Source: Plantibacter sp. PA-3-X8 (GTDB lineage: Bacteria > Actinomycetota > Actinomycetes > Actinomycetales > Microbacteriaceae). Taken from it: 64,000 nucleotides of DNA. Where the stretch lies: contig NZ_CP033107.1 in the NCBI RefSeq assembly GCF_003856975.1, forward strand, positions 124,001-188,000, read 5' to 3'. The notes below the pieces were generated by a model, which was given only the letters and a program-made list of their open reading frames with translations, ran no database searches and was not told the origin of the DNA. The translations under genes were made by a program, and so were the position numbers. Below are positions 43,836 through 53,383 of the stretch, piece by piece; position 1 is the stretch's first letter, and the number at the start of each line of letters is the position of its first letter.

Positions 43836-45206
43836 ATGGCTGCTGCCCCGACGATCGTATGGTTCCGCGACGACCTCCGCCTGGCCGACAACCCCGCGCT
43901 GCACGCAGCGGTCGAGCTCGACGCGCCGATCCTCTGCCTGTTCGTCCTCGACGACAGCGAAGCGCTGCGACCGCTCGGCGGCGCGTCCCGCTGGTGGTTG
44001 CACCACAGCCTCGAGGCGCTCGGCGACGACATCCGCGGTCTCGGCGGCACGCTCCTCCTCCGATCCGGGAGCGCCGCGACCATCGTCCCCGAACTCGCCC
44101 ACTCGGTCGGCGCCGGCGCCGTCCTGTGGAACCGTCGCTACGGCGCGGCCGAGCGGGAGATCGACGCCGGGATCAAGTCGGAGCTGAAGGAGGCCGGGCT
44201 CGACGCTCGCAGCTTCGCCGCGAACCTCCTCGCTGAGCCGTGGGAGATCGTCACCGGACAGGGGCAGCCGTATTCGGTGTTCACCCCGTTCTGGAAGGCC
44301 TCGCTGCAGCGGCACGCGGCGAACCCGCCGAGACACCCCCTCCCCGCGCCGACCGCACTGACCGCCATGGCCGAACCGCCCTCGGGCGACGAGCTCGGCT
44401 CCTGGAACCTGCTCCCGACGAAGCCGGACTGGGCGGCCGGACTCCGGGAGCAGTGGACGCCCGGTGAGGCCGGCGCCGACGCGCGGCTCGCCGAGTTCCT
44501 CGACGACGGCGTCACGGGCTACGCGGAGGACCGAGACTTCCCGGCCCAGCCGTCGACCTCCGGGCTCTCCCCGCACCTCCGGTTCGGCGAGATCAGCTCG
44601 CCGCAGATCTGGCACGCCGCCCGCGACGGCCGCCGGCATCTCGGCGACGACGGCGCCACCTTCCTCAAAGAACTCGGCTGGCGCGACTTCGCCTACCATT
44701 GCCTCTTCGCCTTCCCCGACCTCGCGACGCGCAACTGGCGTCAGGCCTTCGACCGGTTCCCCTGGCCGGACGTCGACCAGGACGCCTTCGACGCCTGGAC
44801 CGCCGGGAAGACCGGAATCCCGCTCGTCGACGCCGGCATGCGGGAGCTCTGGGCGACGGGCACCATGCACAACCGGATCCGGATGGTGACGGCATCCTTC
44901 CTCACCAAGAACCTGCTCATCCACTGGAAGCTCGGCGAGGACTGGTTCTGGGACACGCTCGTCGACGCCGACCCGGCGTCCAACCCCTTCAACTGGCAGT
45001 GGGTGGCCGGCAGCGGCTTCGATGCCTCGCCCTACTTCCGGATCTTCAACCCGGAACGGCAGCGCGAACGCTTCGACGCCGACGACGCGTACATCAAGCG
45101 ATGGGTGCCCGAGTTCGGGACGCCCGACTACCCCGAGCCGATCGTCGACCTCGGCGAGACGAGACAGGCTGCGCTCGCGGCGTACGAGCAGGTCAAGGGG
45201 GCATAG
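43836..45206 (+). CDS. phr: Deoxyribodipyrimidine photolyase
   Basis: Light-driven repair enzyme for cyclobutane pyrimidine dimers, 456 residues. The N-terminal antenna domain begins IVWFRDDLRLADNPALH. The FAD-binding domain shows TSGLSPHLRFGEIS, WRDFAYHCLFAFPD, GIPLVDAGMRELWATGTMHNRIRM and WDTLVDADPASNPFNWQWVAGSGFDASPYFRIFNP, the class I photolyase pattern. TAGGCT (43824-43829) ends 6 bases before the ATG. It is convergent with the response regulator across a repeat-filled junction. Confidence 0.95.
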   Translation: MAAAPTIVWFRDDLRLADNPALHAAVELDAPILCLFVLDDSEALRPLGGASRWWLHHSLEALGDDIRGLGGTLLLRSGSAATIVPELAHSVGAGAVLWNRRYGAAEREIDAGIKSELKEAGLDARSFAANLLAEPWEIVTGQGQPYSVFTPFWKASLQRHAANPPRHPLPAPTALTAMAEPPSGDELGSWNLLPTKPDWAAGLREQWTPGEAGADARLAEFLDDGVTGYAEDRDFPAQPSTSGLSPHLRFGEISSPQIWHAARDGRRHLGDDGATFLKELGWRDFAYHCLFAFPDLATRNWRQAFDRFPWPDVDQDAFDAWTAGKTGIPLVDAGMRELWATGTMHNRIRMVTASFLTKNLLIHWKLGEDWFWDTLVDADPASNPFNWQWVAGSGFDASPYFRIFNPERQRERFDADDAYIKRWVPEFGTPDYPEPIVDLGETRQAALAAYEQVKGA

Positions 45207-45227
45207 CTCCGGGCCGTCGTTCTTCGA

Positions 45228-45360
45228 CCCTTCGACAGGCTCAGGGACCGGGATTCGGCTCAGGGACCGCGTGGATCGGACCGTGAGTCAGTCGACCCTT
45301 CGACAAGCTCAGGGACCGGGTGGACGCTCAGGGACCGGGGTGGCGCTCAGGGACCGGGGT
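45228..45360. repeat. CTGAG-type repeats between convergent phr and response regulator genes
   Basis: Two CCCTTCGACA(A/G)GCTCAGGG elements (near 45228 and 45296) and several extra GCTCAGGGACCG copies with a short period fill the junction. The response-regulator stop codon at 45366 lies in GTGCTCAGCGG, the last degenerate copy. Confidence 0.88.
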
Positions 45361-45365
45361 GGTGC

Positions 45366-46022
45366 TCAGCGGGTGCGGAAGAGACCGGCACGCTGGGCCG
45401 CGGCGATCGCCGCCGAGCGGTTCGACACGTCGAGCTTCGTGTAGATGTGGGCGAGATGCGACTTCACCGTCGTCTCCCCCACGTGGAGTCGCCCGGCGAT
45501 CTCGAGGTTGGTGAGCCCCTCGGCCGCCCGTGCGAGCACCTCTATCTCGCGCGCGCTCAGCGCCTGTTGCGGTGCGCTCACCCGAGCGACCAGCCGGGTC
45601 GCCACGGCCGGCCCGAGCACCGAGTTCCCGCCGGCCGCCGAGCGGATGCCGTCGATGAGGTCCTCCGGGGCGGCGTCCTTCAGCAGATACCCTGCGGCTC
45701 CGGCTTCGATCGCGCCGAGGATGTCGGCGTCGGAGTCGTAGTTCGTCAGCACGAGGACCGACGGACCGCCCGGCAGCGACGCGATCTCCCTCGTCGCATC
45801 GATCCCGGTCGGACCGTCGCCGAAGCTCAGGTCCATGAGGACGAGGTCGGCGCCGGGTGCGGCGGCCACGGCCTCGGCTGCAGTCGACGCGGTCCCGACC
45901 ACCTCGATGTCGGCGATCGGCGCGAGGACCGCGAGGAGTCCGGCTCGGACGATCGGGTGGTCGTCCGCCACCACGACCCGGATGACCTGCGGCTCCCCGG
46001 CATCCGTCGCATCGTCACGCAT
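45366..46022 (-). CDS. NarL/LuxR-type response regulator
   Basis: Two-component response regulator of 218 residues. The receiver domain reads VIRVVVADDHPIVRAGLL with the phospho-acceptor in LVLMDLSFGDGPTG. The C-terminal LuxR HTH reads LSAREIEVLARAAEGLTNLEIAGRLHVGETTVKSHLAHIYTKL. The ATG at 46022 overlaps the sensor kinase stop by 8 bases. The partner kinase is immediately upstream and an ABC exporter is divergent, suggesting control of that exporter. Confidence 0.92.
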   Translation of the reverse strand: MRDDATDAGEPQVIRVVVADDHPIVRAGLLAVLAPIADIEVVGTASTAAEAVAAAPGADLVLMDLSFGDGPTGIDATREIASLPGGPSVLVLTNYDSDADILGAIEAGAAGYLLKDAAPEDLIDGIRSAAGGNSVLGPAVATRLVARVSAPQQALSAREIEVLARAAEGLTNLEIAGRLHVGETTVKSHLAHIYTKLDVSNRSAAIAAAQRAGLFRTR

Positions 46023-47280
46023 GGACGTCCCCCTCCACTCCTGGTACCGCGAACCGCACGGTGATGGTCGTGCCGGCGCCCGGCGCGCTGCGCACCTCGA
46101 CCTCGCCACCCAGTTCGGTGATGCGACGGCGCATGGACATCATGCCGAACGAACCGCCAGCAGTGCGCTCGGCGACCCTCGCCGGATCGAACCCCACCCC
46201 GTCGTCGTCGATGTCGAGGATGACCTCCTCGTCGAGGTAGGTGAGGGTGACGTCCGCCCGGCTCGCTCCGGCATGCCGGACGACGTTCGCGAGACTGCTC
46301 TGCGCGGTCCGGAGGAGCGCGGTCGTCACCGGCGTGCCGAGGACGAACGCATCGCCGGTGACCGTCGTGGAGACCGGCGTGCCGCTCTCGGCGGCCGTCG
46401 TCTCGGCGAGCCGTCCGAGCGCGTCCGCGATCGTCGCGCCGACCAACGCCGGCGGACTCAGCTCGTCGATGAGACCGCGCGTCTCGGCGAGGGCCGTCGC
46501 CGCGGCATCCCGCGCCAGCCCGATGTGCGAACGCAGCTGCTCCGTGCCCGGCTGCTCGACGGCGGAGCGTTCGGCCGCGTGCAGGAGCAGCTGGATGCTC
46601 GACAGGGCCTGGGCGACCGTGTCGTGGAGGTCGGCGGCGAGGCGCTCGCGCTCCGCCAGCTTGCCCGCCTGCCGACCGCGCTCGGCGAGCTCCTCGCGTG
46701 CTGCGACGAGCTCGGCGATGAGTCGCTCCCGCTCGGCCGCCTCCCGAGCCAGCGTCTCGTAGCCGAGTCCGATCGCGACGGCCACGGCCGCACCGACGAG
46801 CGGGCCGACGACTCCTCCGACGCTGAAACCGGCGTGCAGACCGATCGCCACCACCGCGGCGACGGTGGCGATCACGACGGCGGGCACCGCGACGGCCCTG
46901 GGGAGGAGGTGCAGATAGAGGAAGAACAACGGGAAGACCAGGTAGGCAGCATCCGGGCTGAGCAGGACGAGGACCACCCACTCGACGCTGAGCAGCACCA
47001 GCCAGACGAGGACGGAAACCCGACCTCGACGGACGCCCACCGGCGCGGTGGCGCGATCGGTCCCTCCGCTGGCGGCCACAGCGCGCCGAACCCGACCGCC
47101 GAGGATCGCGCCAGCGGCGTAGGTGAGCAGCATGACGACCGCGAGGACGATCGCCGCGAGGCCCGCTTGGCCACCGACCGAGACGGATCGCGCGATCACG
47201 AGCACGATGAGTGCGGTGACGAGGCCGTGGAGGCCGAGCTGCAGGCCGGTGAACACGGGGCTGAGTGCCGAGTGCTTCAT
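46015..47280 (-). CDS. NarL-partner sensor histidine kinase
   Basis: Membrane sensor of 421 residues with about seven hydrophobic segments in the first 180 residues. A HisKA_3 dimerisation domain follows with the phospho-accepting histidine in RLAADLHDTVAQALSSIQ. The ATPase domain has NVVRHAGAS and DIDDDGVGFDP. ATG 47280 is preferred over 47343 because TACGCT (47287-47292) ends 6 bases upstream. The signal is unknown; the divergent ABC transporter is the likely regulon. Confidence 0.9.
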   Translation of the reverse strand: MKHSALSPVFTGLQLGLHGLVTALIVLVIARSVSVGGQAGLAAIVLAVVMLLTYAAGAILGGRVRRAVAASGGTDRATAPVGVRRGRVSVLVWLVLLSVEWVVLVLLSPDAAYLVFPLFFLYLHLLPRAVAVPAVVIATVAAVVAIGLHAGFSVGGVVGPLVGAAVAVAIGLGYETLAREAAERERLIAELVAAREELAERGRQAGKLAERERLAADLHDTVAQALSSIQLLLHAAERSAVEQPGTEQLRSHIGLARDAAATALAETRGLIDELSPPALVGATIADALGRLAETTAAESGTPVSTTVTGDAFVLGTPVTTALLRTAQSSLANVVRHAGASRADVTLTYLDEEVILDIDDDGVGFDPARVAERTAGGSFGMMSMRRRITELGGEVEVRSAPGAGTTITVRFAVPGVEGDVHA

Positions 47281-47456
47281 CCGCCCAGCGTACGGCGGGG
47301 ATCGTCCTCGCGAATCATCAGAAAGGTGGAACGTCGCCTCCACCTGACCGCGCCTGAGGACCGTCCCGTCCGACGATGCCCGGCGTCGGCGACGCGGCGA
47401 GGCTGGAATCCTGCCGCACCACGGAGACGCCGTCGGGCGGCGGACAAGGAGTCCCC

Positions 47457-48542
47457 ATGTTCGTCGCCTGGCGCGACATGCGCTTCGCCACCGGTCGCTT
47501 CGTGCTGATCGGGGCGGTCGTCGCCCTCATCACCCTGCTCGTCGGATTCCTCAGCGGCCTCACCGCAGGGCTGGCGAACCAGAACATCTCGGCGATCACC
47601 GGGCTGGGTGCGTCGAGCATCGTCCTCGCGGCCCCCGCCGACGGCGAGCAGGCGACGTTCGCCGACTCCGCGATCGATGCGGACGCGGCCACCACGTGGG
47701 CTGCGGTCCCCGGGGTGGACGGTGTCCAGGAGCTCGGCATCAGCCAGACGCGGATGACCACGGACGATGCGCGCACCTCCGTGGCACTGTTCGGGATCAG
47801 TGGTGACGCCGTCGCGGGTCGCGCAGCCGACGTGCCCGCTGACGGGACCGCCCGCCTGAGTCGGACCGCCGCGGAGGCCCTCCACGTCTCCCGAGGCGAC
47901 ACCGTCTCGATCGGTGGCAGCGAACTCGAGGTCGGATCGGTCGTCGACGACCAGTGGTACAGCCACACGCCGGTCGTCTGGACGAGCCTGTCGGAGTGGC
48001 GGTCGCTACAGGCCGCGCAAGGGTCCCCCGGCGACGGGGTGACCGCGCTCGCCATCACCGGGAACCCGAGCGCCGATGCGGTGGCGGGAGCGGAGCAGGC
48101 CACCGGCACGGTGTCGAAGGACGTCCTGTCGTCCCTGCTCGCGATCGGATCGTTCCGCTCCGAGATCGGATCGCTCCTCCTCATGGTCGCCATGCTGTTC
48201 GGGATCTCGGCGCTCGTCATCGGAGCCTTCTTCACGGTGTGGACCATGCAGCGCGCGGGCGACGTGGCGATCCTCAAAGCGCTGGGCGCGACGACCCGTC
48301 GGCTGTCGCTCGATGCGCTCGGCCAGGCGCTCGTCCTCCTCGTCCTCGGCGTCGGACTCGGCATCGGCATCACCGCCGCACTCGGTTCCGCGGCGGGCAC
48401 GGCGCTGCCCTTCGTGCTCAGCCCACTGACGACGCTCGTGCCCGGGGTGATCATGATCGCCCTCGGCCTGATCGGCGCGGCGTTCGCCCTGCGGTCCATC
48501 CTCTCGGCCGACCCGTTGACCGCGCTGGGCGGCAGCCGGTGA
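47457..48542 (+). CDS. ABC transporter permease, FtsX/MacB type
   Basis: Membrane protein of 361 residues: one N-terminal helix (about 17-38), an extracytoplasmic MacB_PCD-like domain (about 45-235), then three C-terminal helices of the FtsX domain (IGSLLLMVAMLFGISALVIGAFFTVWTMQRAGDVAILKALGAT). AAGGAG lies 7 bases before the ATG. It is paired with the ATPase gene downstream and is divergent from a two-component system, as in many peptide or lipid exporters. Confidence 0.9.
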   Translation: MFVAWRDMRFATGRFVLIGAVVALITLLVGFLSGLTAGLANQNISAITGLGASSIVLAAPADGEQATFADSAIDADAATTWAAVPGVDGVQELGISQTRMTTDDARTSVALFGISGDAVAGRAADVPADGTARLSRTAAEALHVSRGDTVSIGGSELEVGSVVDDQWYSHTPVVWTSLSEWRSLQAAQGSPGDGVTALAITGNPSADAVAGAEQATGTVSKDVLSSLLAIGSFRSEIGSLLLMVAMLFGISALVIGAFFTVWTMQRAGDVAILKALGATTRRLSLDALGQALVLLVLGVGLGIGITAALGSAAGTALPFVLSPLTTLVPGVIMIALGLIGAAFALRSILSADPLTALGGSR

Positions 48543-48603
48543 ACGCGCCCGACCTCCCCGCATCCTTCCTCGCACCCACCCTCGTCACCATCGGAGTCAC
48601 CGC

Positions 48604-49308
48604 ATGATCTCGCTCACCGACGTCACCCTCACCTTCCCCGACGGCGACCACCGCGTCACCGCCGTCGACCACGCGACCCTCACCGTCCCGGCCGGGACCG
48701 TCACCGCGCTCACCGGGCCCTCGGGCTCCGGGAAGTCGAGTGTGCTCGCCGTCGCGGCCGGCCTCATCCGGCCCGACAGCGGCCTCGTGGAGGTGGCCGG
48801 GGTCGACGTCACCTCCCTCGACCGCCGGGCGGCCACCGACTTCCGCCGCACGAGGCTCGGCATCGTGTTCCAGCAGGGCAACCTGCTGCCGTCGCTCACG
48901 GCCCTCGAGCAGCTGTGCGTCCTCGGGACACTCGGTGGCCGCGCGTCGCGGGCCGACCGGACGCTCACCCGCGAGCGGGCCGCTATGCTGCTCGCCGCCG
49001 TCGGGCTCGCCGACCAGGCGGGCAAGCGGCCGCACCAGCTCTCCGGTGGTCAGCGGCAGCGGGTCAACATCGCGCGCGCCCTCATGAACGAGCCCGACGC
49101 CCTCGTCGTGGATGAACCGACCAGTGCGCTCGACCACGAGCGGGGATCCACGATCATCGAGCTCATCCTCGAACTCACCGCGACCTCGGGCGCCGCGACG
49201 CTGCTGGTCACCCACGATCGGAGCCACCTCGACCGCATGGACCAGGTGCTCGTCATGGAGGACGGCCGGCTCAGCGCTGCCGCCGACGCGCTGGCCCTGC
49301 GGTCCTGA
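48604..49308 (+). CDS. ABC transporter ATP-binding protein, LolD/MacB type
   Basis: ATPase of 234 residues that powers the permease encoded upstream. Walker A is GPSGSGKSSV, the signature is LSGGQRQRVNIARAL, Walker B is ALVVDEPTSALD and the switch histidine is in LLVTHDRSHLD. It lies 61 bases after the permease gene and is probably cotranscribed. Confidence 0.94.
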   Translation: MISLTDVTLTFPDGDHRVTAVDHATLTVPAGTVTALTGPSGSGKSSVLAVAAGLIRPDSGLVEVAGVDVTSLDRRAATDFRRTRLGIVFQQGNLLPSLTALEQLCVLGTLGGRASRADRTLTRERAAMLLAAVGLADQAGKRPHQLSGGQRQRVNIARALMNEPDALVVDEPTSALDHERGSTIIELILELTATSGAATLLVTHDRSHLDRMDQVLVMEDGRLSAAADALALRS

Positions 49309-49359
49309 GGTCCACCGTCGCCCGGCGGTAGGGTGAGGTCACGTCGAGAGAGGACCGCC

Positions 49360-49761
49360 ATGCGCCGTGCGACCCGTGGGTTGACCGTGATCGCGATCGT
49401 CGGCGCCGTGCTCGGCACGAGTGCCTGCACCGGTGGCGCGGACTCGCCCTCCGGTCAGAGCTCCGCGAGCGAGGCCGGCGTGATCGCACCCGTCATCGTG
49501 CAGCTCGTCGATCAGGACGGCCGCACCGTCACCGTCGGCCTCGACAACGTGGTGGACCTCGTCGCCGTCGATCCGACCGTCTGGTCCGCGAAGGTCGAGG
49601 ATCCGTCGATCGCGGAGTACGTGCCGGGCGGATCCCGCGGCGGCGCATCGTTCAACCCCGGTCTGCAGCCGCTCGAGGTCGGGAGCACGACGGTGACGCT
49701 GACGAACAGCTCCGACGATTCGACCGTCGTCCTCACGCTCGAGGTCGTCGACCGGTCCTGA
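49360..49761 (+). CDS. Predicted secreted lipoprotein
   Basis: Protein of 133 residues with a basic N-terminus, a hydrophobic core (LTVIAIVGAVLGTSAC) and a cysteine near residue 23 that could be lipidated. The motif TSAC is not an ideal lipobox. The mature part is a small beta-rich domain (DNVVDLVAVDPTVWSAKVEDPSIAEYVPGG, then GSTTVTLTN). Function unknown. GAGAGGA precedes the ATG by 5 bases; TAGGGT at 49328-49333 may be its -10, implying a short leader. The TGA stop is within CCTGAGCC, like the repeat core that follows. Confidence 0.78.
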   Translation: MRRATRGLTVIAIVGAVLGTSACTGGADSPSGQSSASEAGVIAPVIVQLVDQDGRTVTVGLDNVVDLVAVDPTVWSAKVEDPSIAEYVPGGSRGGASFNPGLQPLEVGSTTVTLTNSSDDSTVVLTLEVVDRS

Positions 49762-49788
49762 GCCGGGGACGCTCGGACGAACCGAACC

Positions 49789-49914
49789 GGTCCCTGAGCC
49801 TGTCGAAGGGCGCACCCACCCCGGTCCCTGAGCCTGTCGAAGGGCCCACCCACCCCAGTCCCTGAGCCTGTCGAAGGGCGCACCTACCCCGGTCCCTGAG
49901 CCTGTCGAAGGGCG
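49789..49914. repeat. Four exact 34-base tandem CTGAG-type repeats between convergent genes
   Basis: TCCCTGAGCCTGTCGAAGGG starts at 49791, 49825, 49859 and 49893, a constant 34-base period. The array fills the junction between the lipoprotein gene and ppnP. The last unit runs into the ppnP stop codon (49916-49918), whose TGA lies in a GCTCAG copy of the core. Confidence 0.92.
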
Positions 49915-49915
49915 C

Positions 49916-50212
49916 TCAGATGTTGAGGTAGCGGCAGAGGTACGCGGTGGTGACCTCGACCTCGACCTGGAAGCTGCTGCTCCCCGGGACACTGAACTGC
50001 GCGTCGGGCCCGAAGTCCTGCCACGCACTCGTGTTCGGCAGGAGCACGCGGAGCTTGCCGGAGATCACGGACATCTCCTCGGCCTTGCCCGTGGTGAAGG
50101 TGTACTCCCCCGGCTCCATCACTCCGACGCTGGCCGACTCCGCACCGGGCTCGTTCGTGGTGAAGCCGATCGACTTCACGTTGCCGTCGAAGTACTCATT
50201 GCTCGTCAGCAT
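49916..50212 (-). CDS. ppnP: Pyrimidine/purine nucleoside phosphorylase
   Basis: Small cupin-fold enzyme of 98 residues in the PpnP (formerly DUF1255/YaiE) family, splitting nucleosides with phosphate. Family markers are YFDGNVKSIGFTT, GVMEPGEYTFTTGKAEEMSVISG and the terminal AYLCRYL. ATG 50212 has GAGAGG 6 bases upstream; the longer frame lacks support. It lies 47 bases after the thiD-tenA gene on the same strand and may be the last gene of the thiamine operon. Confidence 0.88.
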   Translation of the reverse strand: MLTSNEYFDGNVKSIGFTTNEPGAESASVGVMEPGEYTFTTGKAEEMSVISGKLRVLLPNTSAWQDFGPDAQFSVPGSSSFQVEVEVTTAYLCRYLNI

Positions 50213-50259
50213 CAGGGGCCTCTCGTCGTGGTCCGGGACCGCGGCGGCGGATCCGGCCT

Positions 50260-51828
50260 TCATCGTATCGGCTCGGCGAAGAACGCCTCCTCGTGCGCGG
50301 CCGAGGCCAGGAACGCCCGTCGCATCGTCTCCCGGCCGGCCTCGTCCGCACGAGCTGCCGCCCCGGCGACGATCTCGATCGCCCGGGCGTTCGCCATCGC
50401 GAAGGCGGGGTCGGCGTAGGTGTCGAGCCACGCCGCGTACGGGTGCTCCGCGTGCGATGCGCCGACGAGCCGCTCGCCGAGATCCTGATAGATCCAGTAG
50501 CAGGGCAACACGGCGGCGACCACCCGACCGTAGTCGCCGTCGACGGTCGCCGCGTGCAGGTGGTCGAGGTAGGCCGTGGTCGTCGCCGACGGCTCCACAT
50601 CCATACCGCCGACGGCATACGTGCTGAGCCAGGTGCGATGCAGCTCCATCTCGGCCTCGATGGAGCCCGCCGCGCCGGTCGCCCAGAACACCTGTTCCTC
50701 GGCCGTCGGCGCCAGTGCACTCGCTCGCGCAAGGACCCGCGAATAGGCCCGCAGGTAGATCGCGTCCTGCTGCAGGTACCAGGCGAACCGGGCTGGATCG
50801 AGGGTGCCGTCCGCGAGCGTCGTCACGAACGGCAGGTGATCGATCCGCGTCCGCAGCTCGGCGATGTCCTCCCACCAGCCCGTGAGGATGCTGGCGCCGT
50901 CCTGCCGACTCGAGGTCGTCCCGGACGATGCCCACAGCTCGGCGAAGTGGCTGATCGGCCCGTTGCCCGAGCCGACCTCGAGCACGTCCGCGTGTCGGAG
51001 GCTCGACGTGAGCCACGTCTTCGCCTCGCTGAGCGCCTCGGTCCAGGACCCCGAACGGACGACGAGGGTGGCCATCGCGCTCGACAGGGAGCACCCGGTC
51101 CCGTGGGTGTTCCGTGTGTCGACTCGAAGACCGTCGAACTCGACGAGTGATCGGTCGTCGCCCAGACCACCCGCGGCGTCGACCAGCGCATCCGGGCACG
51201 CGGTCGTCCCGGTCAGGTGCCCGCCCTTCACGAGCACGATCACGCCCGCCTGCGCCGACACCCGCTCCGCTTGGGCGAGTGCGTCGGCCCAGCTCGTCGC
51301 CACCGGCTCGTCCGCGAGGACGGCGAGCTCCGGCAGGTTCGGGGTCAGGAGGTCGACGTGTGGCAGGAGCGCGCGCATGGCCGCTTCGGCGTCGCGGTGG
51401 AGGAGGCGGTCCCCGCTCGTCGCCACCATCACCGGGTCGAGGACGACGGGTCCGGTCACGGTCTCCTGCAGCCAGGTCGACACGGTGTCGATGATCGCGA
51501 CGTCGCCCAGCATCCCGATCTTGACCGCGTCGATCACCACGTCGTCCGCGACCGCGTCCAACTGCTCCCGGAGGAACCCGACGGGCGGGGTGTGCACGGA
51601 TCGGACGCCCCGGGTGTTCTGCGCGACGAGCGCGGTGACGACCGCCATGCCGTATCCGCCGTTCGCGGCGATGCTCTTGAGGTCGGCCTGGATCCCGGCA
51701 CCACCGGTCGGGTCGGTCCCGGCGATACTCAGCACCCGCGGTGTGTCCCGGAACGCGACGGGTCGTCGACCGCGCACCCGGTCCGAGCTCGACGACTCCG
51801 GCGTCGTCGTCTGCTCCGCGGCGCTCAT
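50260..51828 (-). CDS. thiD: Bifunctional HMP(-P) kinase / TenA thiaminase II
   Basis: Fusion of 522 residues for thiamine pyrimidine salvage. The N-terminal ThiD half (about 30-290) shows VLSIAGTDPTGGAGIQADLKS and the late HGTGCSLSSAMA. The C-terminal TenA half (about 305-520) has the conserved active-site cysteine in LPCYWIYQDLG and the glutamate near the end (AAHEEAFFAEP). TenA would release HMP from damaged pyrimidines and ThiD would phosphorylate it. The ATG at 51828 overlaps thiE by 4 bases. Confidence 0.94.
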   Translation of the reverse strand: MSAAEQTTTPESSSSDRVRGRRPVAFRDTPRVLSIAGTDPTGGAGIQADLKSIAANGGYGMAVVTALVAQNTRGVRSVHTPPVGFLREQLDAVADDVVIDAVKIGMLGDVAIIDTVSTWLQETVTGPVVLDPVMVATSGDRLLHRDAEAAMRALLPHVDLLTPNLPELAVLADEPVATSWADALAQAERVSAQAGVIVLVKGGHLTGTTACPDALVDAAGGLGDDRSLVEFDGLRVDTRNTHGTGCSLSSAMATLVVRSGSWTEALSEAKTWLTSSLRHADVLEVGSGNGPISHFAELWASSGTTSSRQDGASILTGWWEDIAELRTRIDHLPFVTTLADGTLDPARFAWYLQQDAIYLRAYSRVLARASALAPTAEEQVFWATGAAGSIEAEMELHRTWLSTYAVGGMDVEPSATTTAYLDHLHAATVDGDYGRVVAAVLPCYWIYQDLGERLVGASHAEHPYAAWLDTYADPAFAMANARAIEIVAGAAARADEAGRETMRRAFLASAAHEEAFFAEPIR

Positions 51829-52535
51829 GCCGAGACCTCGGTCCAGGCGCTGCGGAACGCCCGGGCGGCGGCCGCCGGATCGTCGGCGGCGCAGATGGCG
51901 GAGACGACGGCGAGACCAGCGGCACCGGCAGCGTGGAGCTCGACCGTGTCCTCCAGTGACACCCCACCGATCGCGACGCACGGGAGTGGGGTCGCGGCGG
52001 CGATCGCGGCGAACCCCTTCACGCCGAGCGGCTCCGGGTGGTCCGGCTTCGTCGTCGTCGGGCGGATGACGCCGACGCCCAGGTAGTCGGCGGTCCCGGG
52101 AGGCAGCGCTGCGACCGCGTCGAGGTGCGCCGGGGTGTTCGCCGTCAGCCCCACGACGGCGGCCTGCCCCACGATGCGACGCACGGCGTCGACCGGGAGA
52201 TCGCTCTGACCCACGTGGGCACCGTGGACGACTGCACCGGCGGAACGGGCGGCGAGGAACACGTCCACCCGATCGTCGACGAGGAGCAGCGCCCGCCCGG
52301 CGACGACCTCTGCAGCACGAACGGTCAGCTCGAACAGCTCTCGCGCCGACGCGGTCTTCTCCCGCAGCTGGACCGCGGTCACCCCGCCGTCGACGGCTCG
52401 GCGCACGACGTCGAGGACACCGCGATCGCCGCTGGCCGAGGCGTCCGTGACGAGGTAGGTCGCGATGCCGCGGCGCACGAGCTCGGCGTGCGAACGGGCC
52501 GCGAGGACCCGGTCCGCGGTGGTCGAGGCGCTCAC
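51825..52535 (-). CDS. thiE: Thiamine phosphate synthase
   Basis: Joins HMP-PP and thiazole phosphate. The 236 residues form a TIM barrel with [47 protein letters not shown] and [11 protein letters not shown], which contain the diphosphate- and substrate-binding residues. It overlaps both neighbours by 4 bases in the order thiM-thiE-thiD/tenA. Confidence 0.95.
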   Translation of the reverse strand: MSASTTADRVLAARSHAELVRRGIATYLVTDASASGDRGVLDVVRRAVDGGVTAVQLREKTASARELFELTVRAAEVVAGRALLLVDDRVDVFLAARSAGAVVHGAHVGQSDLPVDAVRRIVGQAAVVGLTANTPAHLDAVAALPPGTADYLGVGVIRPTTTKPDHPEPLGVKGFAAIAAATPLPCVAIGGVSLEDTVELHAAGAAGLAVVSAICAADDPAAAARAFRSAWTEVSA

Positions 52536-53383
52536 GCGATCACCGCCAGGCTGCGGACGGTGTCGGCATCGAGGAGGTGGAGGTGGTCGAGGAAGGCGGG
52601 AGCGAAGGAACCGGGGCCACGGCTCTCCGCAGCCGCCAGCTGCGCGGCGACCGTGTACGCGGTGGTCGCCGCGACCGTCGTCAGCAGCCGGTCGTCGTCG
52701 AGTGACGCGAAGGCGGCGAGTACGGCACCGAGGGCACAGCCACCGCCCGTCACGAGGGTGAGCCAGGCATGTCCGTTCGAGCAGCGGACGATGCGCTCAC
52801 CGTCGGTGATGACGTCCGTCGGCCCGGAGATCGCGACGACGGCACCCGAGGTGCGGGCGATCGCGGTGGCCGCCTCGATCGCACTGTCGACCGAGTCGGT
52901 GCTGTCGACCCCGCGACCGCCGGCGCCCAGTCCGGCGAGCGCGATGATCTCGCTGGCGTTGCCGCGGACGATCGTCGGCCGGAGGGCGAGGAGTTCGGCG
53001 GCGAGCGCCGTCCGCACCGGCAGGAAGCCGACGGCGACGGGGTCGAGCACCCACGGGGTGCCGGCGTCGTTCGCGGCGGTGGCGGCCTCGACCATGGCTT
53101 CGCGCTGCTCCGCCTGCGGCGTCCCGAGGTTGAGGAGCACCCCGGAGGCGATGCGGGCGAACGGTCCGGCCTCGGTGGGGATGTCGGTCATCGCCGGGGC
53201 GGCGCCGATGGCGAGTAGGACGTTCGCGGTGAAGTTCGTCACCACGGCGTTCGTGATCGATTGGACGAGCGGCGTGCACTCGCGCAGGCGGTCGAGGAGG
53301 TCCCCGGAGGCGCTCGCGAACTCGCCGACGGACGGCTCGTCGGTGGACGGGTGGGCAGACTGCTGCGGTGTGCGAATGCTCAT
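52532..53383 (-). CDS. thiM: Hydroxyethylthiazole kinase
   Basis: Thiazole salvage kinase of 283 residues. Family markers are [46 protein letters not shown] and the catalytic [17 protein letters not shown] 53383 is preferred because AGGGA lies at suitable distance; an ATG three codons earlier touches it. The upstream TPP riboswitch ends at this start, so translation or elongation should fall when TPP is abundant. Confidence 0.94.
   Translation of the reverse strand: MSIRTPQQSAHPSTDEPSVGEFASASGDLLDRLRECTPLVQSITNAVVTNFTANVLLAIGAAPAMTDIPTEAGPFARIASGVLLNLGTPQAEQREAMVEAATAANDAGTPWVLDPVAVGFLPVRTALAAELLALRPTIVRGNASEIIALAGLGAGGRGVDSTDSVDSAIEAATAIARTSGAVVAISGPTDVITDGERIVRCSNGHAWLTLVTGGGCALGAVLAAFASLDDDRLLTTVAATTAYTVAAQLAAAESRGPGSFAPAFLDHLHLLDADTVRSLAVIA

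Noticed and set aside
49916..51967. 683-residue ORF extending ppnP upstream
   Set aside because: The upstream part is a shadow frame of the thiD-tenA gene; ppnP has its own ribosome binding site at 50212.
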